This document shows, piece after piece, positions 56,511 to 64,000 of a stretch of DNA of 64,000 bases. This DNA comes from Carallia brachiata (Eukaryota; Streptophyta; Magnoliopsida; Malpighiales; Rhizophoraceae). Location: contig JADCRB010000001.1 of NCBI GenBank assembly GCA_021464245.1, positions 7,064,152 to 7,128,151 on the forward strand. The letters run 5' to 3'. Below the pieces are notes generated by a model, which was given only the letters and a program-made list of their open reading frames with translations, was not told the origin of the DNA and made no database searches. Position numbers and translations under genes: made by a program. The stretch's first letter is position 1. Every line of letters starts with the position of its first letter.

Positions 56511-56641
56511 ATAATGAATATTAAAATTTAAACTATAAACTCCATCTTAAATTATAAATTTGTGACTATTAAATTATATTTACTAGTTGAAAATCACTAA
56601 TTTGAGATTCTGTGACATGATAAAAATTTTAAAAATATTTG

Positions 56642-56680
<39 letters not shown>
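56151..56680. repeat. three-copy tandem repeat joined by (TA)n tracts
   Basis: Units begin AGATAATGAATATTAAAA at 56151, 56327 and 56509 (periods 176 and 182). Each has a conserved part of about 130 bp followed by a TA tract of 16-25 units; the last tract runs into (TG)n. The conserved parts differ at only a few positions, so the expansion is recent. Confidence 0.9.
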
Positions 56681-56681
<1 letters not shown>

Positions 56682-56689
56682 ACTGATAC

Positions 56690-59600
56690 ACACACCCACG
56701 TCAAATGTAAATATACGCACACCCATATATATACACAGATACACTGATACACAGGAGCAAATTATATGGTAGTACGTCATGGTATGTCGGCACAACCAAT
56801 GACAGTCTATTCAAGTCCGTACTGTAACTCCTCAAGTGGCACGTGAAACTTGTGTTACCAAATAATTGTTTTCACTTTTTTTTTTCGGAATTTTCTTGGC
56901 TGCTAAAACTTTTTTGGCTTGTCCCCTCTCTCGCAGTCGACTTTTGTAAGATGTACTTTTGTTAACCTGCCCGCTGGTTCACAAGCCAGATAACGTACGT
57001 ACCTCTGTAAGTGGTGCTTTTTACATGACATGTATATGTTTTTTTTTTTGTAATAATTCGTACTAACCGATCAGTTGTCTTTATATACAACGTATCCTCG
57101 AAAAGCCAGCTAAGCTACTGCCAAGTGCCGCCTTAACTTTTTTACCCTACACGTGAACAACGCATCGGAAAATTTCTCTCTGTTTTTTTTTTAATAAAAG
57201 AAATCGTTTTCTTCTCCTTATCCCAAAGACGAAATTCGACAATTAAACTTAAAAAATAGATTACAAACAAAATTAAACCATAATAATATTTAACTTAATG
57301 TTATTAAAATTTATTTGTCCAGTTTCTATTTTAGGATTATATTTTTTTTAAATATAATATTTAAGTTTGTATGATTAAGTAGTCGTGAATTCAGACTAAA
57401 TTGTCTTTATTTTTTAATTAATTGTAAATTTTTTATAAGTGTAAATTTTGTTTGCTCTTCTAGTTTGATGAGTCTTCGCCTAAATATATGTGATGGAATT
57501 TAATACATGATTCATTTTTTATACTCATCTTACAATCTAGAATTTTGGGTTGCATGATTTAGTGACATGTTAGAATTCTGAAAGATTATTGTTATCAATT
57601 TTTTGTTACCTAGTTATGTAATTTTAATCATATGACAATTTGTATAATTTGTCATTGATGTGATTTGGTCAATATGATTGATTTGTATTCTAATTTTGTT
57701 AAGTTTTATACAATCGTGTAATGCACTGAAAATAATTGTACATTAATTCACGTTTAATGAAAAAAAAAAACATCGATTTAAACTCATTAGCAGGAATATA
57801 AAAAAAATATAAAATAAACAACTAGTAAGTGTTGATTATTAATTAATATATTCAGAAACGTATAGGCATACCACAGCAGCAATGGAAAATCGATGGGGAT
57901 GTGGCCTATTAGTATTTCTTGTATGTGCCAAAAATTGTTGTCACTCTATAATGAGTATGACCTTAAAAAAAATGAGCGTAGTTTTATGTAGAAAGTCCAA
58001 TGTATGTAACTGTCCCCGCCTACCTGTCAAATTATAGGCTGCATTACGAAGAAAAATAATAATAAAAGATGATGAAGTGTCCACAAATTTTTTTTTTTAA
58101 ATAGAAGCATCCACTAACCCACACCTTTAGCACTGCCACGTTGTCCATGTGGGATTTCATAATTAAAAATTGCCAATTTGTTTTTTCCATTTAGTTTTTC
58201 CCTTTATTTTTTGTTTCCTTTTCCATTATTTCGGGTGGTAGGCAATCAAATACATAATAAATGCTTGTTTTACCAATTGACTGACTTTTAATTCTCAAAA
58301 AATAAATGCTTGTTTTTTTTTTGGTCAGAAATAAATGCTTGTTTCAAAAAATATTAAATGCTTGTGTTTGGTCGGTGAAAATTCGATAGCTGCCCTCCGG
58401 AAGTATTATCAAACGGTTTTACACATGACACTTAAAAGTTACTTACCCCCACACGTAAATTTATTAGTCTGAAATTATGATTAAAAATTCAAAATCTATG
58501 AATTGTAAAAATTTTGATAATTCAATTTAAAATTTTAAATATGTGATAATCAGTAATACATTACATATTAAATTTTGAAAAATTAATACATAAAAAAATT
58601 AACATAATGGAATGCTATAAACATAACTAAATGGGGGCATCATCTACAATTAAATTATCAAATTTTAGTAGTTGTTAACTAATATTTCAAAATCAACGCA
58701 GGTTTTAAATTATATGTAATATAACATGAACAGTTACAATAGCTAATCACGAGCCAAAAGTCAGTATCAACCAATGACAATTAATTTACATAGTTTAGGT
58801 AATTTGTCCATCTATCAACCAACTCGCTCTACTAAATCAAGCAAAGCCCGTCACAATGCAAGATTTTTTTACTTTTGTTTTTTTTTTTCAAACAAGTGTA
58901 ACAAGAAAGATTTGTTTCCCCTTTCATTTTTGGTTTGATCCAACTAGGAAAGTTAGTAGTAAATGCAGGCTATATTAACGCTATAAAATATAGAAGGAAA
59001 ATTAATTAAAAATGGCAGTAAATGTGGTATCGAGGAAGCTTCAGTATTAAATGTGCTTGAAATTGAGTAATTAAGGCAAATGACTTGAGCATAGACTGAA
59101 TGATAGTGCGACACATCAGAAAATGGAATGAGTTGGACTTAAAACACCCTTAACTATTAATTCATGTTAGAGTTGTTATCAGTATAAAAATTTTTAAATT
59201 TGAATTTCAGTCGAAACCAATTAATGAGAAAAAAATTCATAATAATGGAGATTAGAATATAGAACGTGCATTAGTGCAAGGTTAGCTGAGAAAGTTGATG
59301 AGTTGAGGAAGGACCAGCACGTAATTAGAGCATATTAGTTAGCATATTCTTGCTCACTGATACAATGAGCTCATCTTGATATTTGCTTTCGAATTTAAAA
59401 AACTGCTTTTCGTTATCAAAGTAAACAATTGTTGACAAACGTTAGGTCGAAGGTTCAAGCAATAGTTGGATGACCGATGATGGGGCAAACAATTGTTGGT
59501 GAAGATGCCCACTTTGGTCCCTATGATTTAAATAAAATACCCACCTAAATGTTCCAAGAAAAAATTCCTCTATGAGCTGAAATAAAATAATATTGCAATA

Positions 59601-60490
59601 AAAAATAAAATACAAACATATTAAATCTTTTGTAACTTTATATATATTTTAATATTGGAATTTCATTGCAAACATTTGAAAAAAAAACACACTACACCTC
59701 CATAAGGTGTAACATTATTATTATCTAAATTTAGATCTAACATATCTATTCATAACTATTAAATGCCCTACACTTTTGTTTTGGAATATTTAAAATCAGC
59801 ACACACATACAGTCTAAATTGTATGTTATGCAACACATTTGTGGGTGGGTAAAACTTTTTTGTTAACTTTTTTTTTGTGGTTTGGATATGTATCATATTA
59901 TATTGCATTAAATGTGACAATGGAATGAATGAATCATTTAACTGGCCGTTTGACTCTGTATAGACGTTAAATTCCAGTCCAGAAACACAAATAAATAAGA
60001 ATATTAAAACCTAATTTTACTTAAATAACATAAAATAATATAATTACGTTAAATAATTATAATAAATTTACTCAATTTTTAATTATTTTTTTAAAATTTT
60101 TTAAAAATAATTTTAAAATAAAAAATAATAATAATATTATTAAATAACTGAATTTATTAAAAATTGAGAATTATCCATAAATTCTTAAATATTATTGAGT
60201 AAATCAGAATACGTGACTATTTATTATTATGTACGTGTAATTATTAATTATTATTTTAATTTTTTTAAATTTAATTATATAAAAATAGGTACTATTTTAA
60301 AATTCTTTAAAACTCACGTGAAACTATTAAATTTTGTTAATAAATAGAAGTAAATTATTAAGAATTGTTATTGGCTGCATATTATTTGGCAACATTAATT
60401 ACCATTAATTAAAAGAAAATTAAGGAAACAAATGAACGCGAGAATTTCGTGAGGGGGGAATCCCTGAATCACACCATTCTCTCTTTTTCA
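56690..60490. other. gene-free intergenic region upstream of the SAC gene
   Basis: AT-rich sequence with no recognised gene or transposon terminus. The last few hundred bases are presumed promoter of the SAC-domain gene. Confidence 0.5.
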
Positions 60491-60493
60491 AAA

Positions 60494-60503
60494 CTATAAA
60501 AAT
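60494..60503 (+). promoter_or_regulatory. candidate TATA box of the SAC-domain gene
   Basis: CTATAAAAAT lies about 600 bp before the start codon. It is followed by a telo-like AAACCCTA at 60513-60520, then CT-rich leader sequence (60558-60575) and a (CTT)n tract near 60698-60724. This is a plausible core promoter and pyrimidine-rich 5' UTR, inferred from position. An upstream open frame starts at 60599. Confidence 0.4.
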
Positions 60504-61101
60504 CGAAATTCAAAACCCTATTTTTACTCATAAATTTTTCTCTTTTTTGCCTCATTTCCTCTCTCTCTCTCTCTTCTATCTCCGTTAGTCTTTCTGGTGT
60601 GGACCTGAGGTCTGGTGTTCCTCCTCTTCTCTCTGATCTGCTCCTCAAAACGGCAGCGTTTCCGTACGCTTTCTCTCAGAAGTCACAGTTTCTCGTTCTT
60701 CTTCTTCTTCTTCTTCTTCTTCTGCTACTTCTCGTTGTTCTTCTTGTTAGGCTTCTTTCTTCTTCTATTTTCTTTTTTTTTTCTTTAACCTTATAATTAA
60801 TTTTGTAATATTGAGTTTTTATTTATTTGTTTTTATTTTCTATGCCATGTATGGACATGATACATTTAAATCCAGCTTGAGCAGTTAAATGAAAATTACA
60901 TATCCAAACAAGATTGTTGTACAGAAATGTTGTGTATTATGTGTGTTTATAGATAGAGAGAGCGAGCAAGACGCCGCAGGAGAAGGAGGAGGAGGAGCTG
61001 CTGGCGGTGGTGTTGTTGTGGCTGTAGAGAGTTTGAGCTCCGGTCGAGGAGGCTCGTCTTGTCTCTGGAGGAGGTGGATCCGAGCATATTGATACTTGGA
61101 G

Positions 61102-64000
61102 ATGGATATGGAAACAACGACGAATCGGATCGGCCAACTTCCCGACCCGACCTCCTCTGTCTACTTGCAGAAATTCAGGCTCTACGAGACTCGATCGGTA
61201 TACAATTTATAAACATATACTAGTAAAAATTTATTTTATTTGAAAAAAAAAAAAAAGACATGTTAATATTCAGTATTATTTTTGAAGATTTTTTTAAACA
61301 TTTTTTAAGAAAATAAAACTATTTTTTTTTCTTTTGAATGAATTAAAAAGATAGATTTGAAAGAAGTGTTTCCTTTATTTTCTTTTTTAAATTATTAGGT
61401 TAATTTTTTTTAAAGAAAAGATAAGTAAATGTGAGATTTTTTTGTTAATTTTTTTTCTTTCTTAAAAATGAAGATTTGAGAATAATTTTTTTATTATTTT
61501 ATTTTGTTACAAAAAATTTATAGTTATAAAAATTTAGTTATAATGAAAGTAAGAATATATAAATTAATAAAATTCTTAGTTGATGAGAGCTAAATTTATA
61601 TTAATTGATTTATACAATGTTAATTCTAATTGTAATAAAATTTTTATAATTATAAAATATTTTAATATTATTTTAAATTTGTAAATTTATAAAAAATGTC
61701 ATATGTTAGGGAAAGATAGACTGAGATTTTATTTAGGTTTCGACTTTATATACTTCTATATATATATTTTTTTATTTATTTATTTTTGGTTCATATATGA
61801 CATATATTTATATTTATTTATAAATACATGCATAATATTATGTGCTCTGTTTTCTCTCTTTTTATTTTCCTCTTTTGGTTAATTTTTTTGATGTATTTTT
61901 TATTTATTGTTGGTAACGTAACATATGTTTGTTTTTGGTTTTTTTGTGTTTTAATTGTTCTTTGATTGCTGGCAGTGAGTGTATTGATTGATTGTTTATT
62001 TGAAATTATCTTGAATTTATGGTGCTTGCATTGCAAAACCTTTTTTTTTTTTCAAAATTTTAACAGAATTTGTTTCATTAGATTTGTTTGGAAATTTGGT
62101 ATTACAAGGAATTTCTCTATTCACTTGTTTTTCCGTTTGTAGATGTTCAATGAACCAAAATAATCAATGCACGCATTTTTATGTGAGATTGCTCCATTGT
62201 TGGGTAACTTGGATTAGTTTGGATTTGCACACTGTTTCATTCCCTTTTTGAGCTTTTTTTTTTTTTTTTTTTGGTTCATTGTTTGTAATAGCATTCAGTG
62301 GTTGATGAGTTCATCTTTTCATGTGTTTTTGTTTCATCCTGTCTTAACTCATATTCCTTTGAAAGGGATTAAGTTTTTGATCGTATCAGTGAGCTGCTGC
62401 TGTTTTCCCTTTCTTTTGGGTATTTGAGTTATTTGTTTCTTGACAAATGCTTCTTCTTAATGAAAATGTTTGGTGCTACAGTACGTACCCTCATGCAAAT
62501 ATCTGTGCATGCAATCATTTTCCTGTGTTAGTTTGATTATCCATGGATCGCTTTTGTGAGATGTTCCACGTGTTATTTTTGTGGAATCTACAATTAACTG
62601 CCTAAAGATCGGGATTTAAATGAATGATCGACATAATCTCTTACTTTTGTCAGCAAATCTTTCAAATTTCATTCACACGCGCATACCATGTGCGTGCCCA
62701 TACGTAGTCTCACATACATACACTCCTTTGGCACGTGTTCATTCATAGAATCTCACGCGCGGGCACACTTTCACTCTATTTATGTAACAAGTTATCTTAT
62801 CTTTGCTGTCTCATTGGGAATTCTATATTAAATGATGCACTTTGCACTGTATGAAGATATGCTATTTTGCTTGGATGATCTTTTGAAAGTCTTTCCTCTC
62901 TTTGTTTCTTATGTTTGTTGTTTAAGTGATGATAAATATCCACCAAATTTTAATCCTATGTTCCTTATGTTTTGTTGTATTTCTTATTTGAAACCGACAA
63001 CTGGTAATTATGTATCTTTTAACATACACCAGTGATTTGTAATGCAAGATTGTTTGTTATTTATATGTGCAGAACTTTTACATGATAGGAAGGGACAAGA
63101 ACAGAGCCATTTGGAGGGTGCTAAAAATTGACCGATTAGAGCCAACCGAACTTAATGTTCTTGAAGATACTACAATATACTCGGAAATGGAATGCAATGA
63201 TCTGCTAAGGCGAATGCATGAAGGCAATAAATCAACTGGTGGACTTAATTTTGTAACCACTTGCTATGGAATAGTTGGTATGTACTTTTTGTAATGCCTT
63301 TTTTTTTAAGTATTTGTGTGTATCTCATTGTTGATGTAAAAGTGATATTTTTTTTTTCCTGAACTCAGGGTTCGTTAAGTTTTTGGGGCCTTATTACATG
63401 CTGCTGATAACAAAAAGGAGGAAGATGGGGGCTATTTGTGGCCATACAATATATTCCATCACGAAAAGCGAGATGATTCCCATTCCGCATGCCTCGGTGC
63501 GGTCCAATATGAATAATTCTAGGAGCGAGAACAGGTCTTTTGTTTACTTTGCATGTAAATGTAATATGTACTTGGTACTTCTAGAGAGACCTGCAAGATT
63601 ATCTGTCGACATTTCTCTGTTCATTGTAATTAGATGAGGATTTGTCATACTAAGGATTGTTTTATCAGTCTTTCATTTTTTTTTTTTTTTTTTTTTTGGT
63701 TTGGGGCAAATAATCTGATATGGGCATTGTCTGATAGAAGTAGACAAGGTCAACGCTGTGGAGGTAAACTCTCTACTATTTTTTGTCAATACACCCTTCA
63801 GCATTACTAATATTGAGGGCTTAACTTATTGAAGTCCTGTAGTGTATCTATCTTTTTCTTTTTTTTTTTTTTCCTTCTTTTTTAATTTCTTGTTATGATG
63901 CCAGAACATCTTCTTTCAAGATTTATAATGTTGAATGTCGCTGTTGCACTCTTTTTAATTGATTGTGTTGTGTAGTGGCAACCGCCATTTGGTTTCTCAC
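61102..64000 (+). CDS. SAC-domain phosphoinositide phosphatase, 5' part (runs off the window)
   Basis: SAC-domain phosphatases dephosphorylate phosphoinositides such as PtdIns(3,5)P2 at the tonoplast and endomembranes; this protein resembles the plant SAC2-SAC5 group. Coding exons seen: 61102-61197, 63073-63277, 63369-63534. They read [20 protein letters not shown], then [20 protein letters not shown] and [16 protein letters not shown], then [18 protein letters not shown] and ending SRSENR across a phase-2 junction. The sequence expected next (the YKRLL block) and the catalytic CX5R motif lie outside the window; I see no further exon in 63535-64000. The first intron is 1.9 kb. The start is the first ATG in frame after the leader. 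An acceptor-like site at about 60951 suggests the leader may be spliced. Confidence 0.88.

Noticed and set aside
59440..59475. B-box-like GGTTCAAGC suggesting a tRNA gene
   Set aside because: No paired acceptor stem, anticodon arm or A-box at the right distance.
50640..60490. Search for CRISPR-like arrays, phage genes or bacterial operons
   Set aside because: The only regular repeat is the (TA)n-linked triplication; gene structure throughout is plant nuclear.
63721..64000. Possible fourth SAC exon near the right edge
   Set aside because: No acceptor followed by the expected continuation of the SAC domain was found; the next exon is taken to lie outside the window.

Overview
The window is nuclear DNA from a flowering plant, most likely a eudicot. 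Evidence: many-exon genes with short AT-rich GT-AG introns, plant-only families (DUF4220/DUF594, expanded EXO70, PHL/SPT20-like), plant promoter motifs (TGGGCY site II, telo-box), Ty3 chromovirus, TRIM, MULE-, hAT- and tRNA-derived SINE-like insertions. Recalled, not searched: Arabidopsis chromosome 3 carries EXO70D3, NUP107, two HAOX genes and SAC2 close together (AT3G14090 to AT3G14205), and PHL and EXO70D1 lie near each other on chromosome 1, so the gene order here looks like conserved microsynteny. I cannot name the species.

Layout. 0.9-3.1 kb (-): DUF4220/DUF594 membrane protein gene broken by three 1-nt shifts. 5.6-7.4 kb (-): intact single-exon EXO70. 9.0-25.7 kb (+): NUP107, 24 coding exons, divergent from EXO70; intron 7 is swollen by a LINE tail that received first a TRIM and then an antisense Ty3 chromovirus. 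27.3-34.2 kb (+): PHL/SPT20-like gene, 12 coding exons, with a 1-nt shift and a 38-nt poly(A)-containing insertion in exon 10. 34.9 kb: relic of a last HAOX exon. 35.7-50.3 kb (-): a segmental duplication carrying two (S)-2-hydroxy-acid oxidase (HAOX) genes and two broken copies of a ribosomal protein L7-like gene; an LTR element sits at the junction between copies. 50.7-60.4 kb: gene-free, with three identifiable non-autonomous transposons and a (TA)n-linked tandem repeat. 61.1 kb to the right edge (+): 5' exons of a SAC-domain phosphoinositide phosphatase, running out of the window.

The genes are ordinary housekeeping and plant-specific loci: nuclear pore, exocytosis, SAGA-type transcription and flowering, peroxisomal hydroxy-acid oxidation, phosphoinositide turnover. 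No operon-like or novel multi-gene system is visible. The two recurring themes are (i) nested and paired transposon insertions whose target-site duplications can be read directly, and (ii) an unusual number of 1-2 nt indels in otherwise well-conserved exons, which must be separated into real pseudogenisation and consensus error before any gene here is called dead. The HAOX pair is the best biological lead: the copy with canonical catalytic and peroxisome-targeting residues is frame-broken, while the open copy has changed both.
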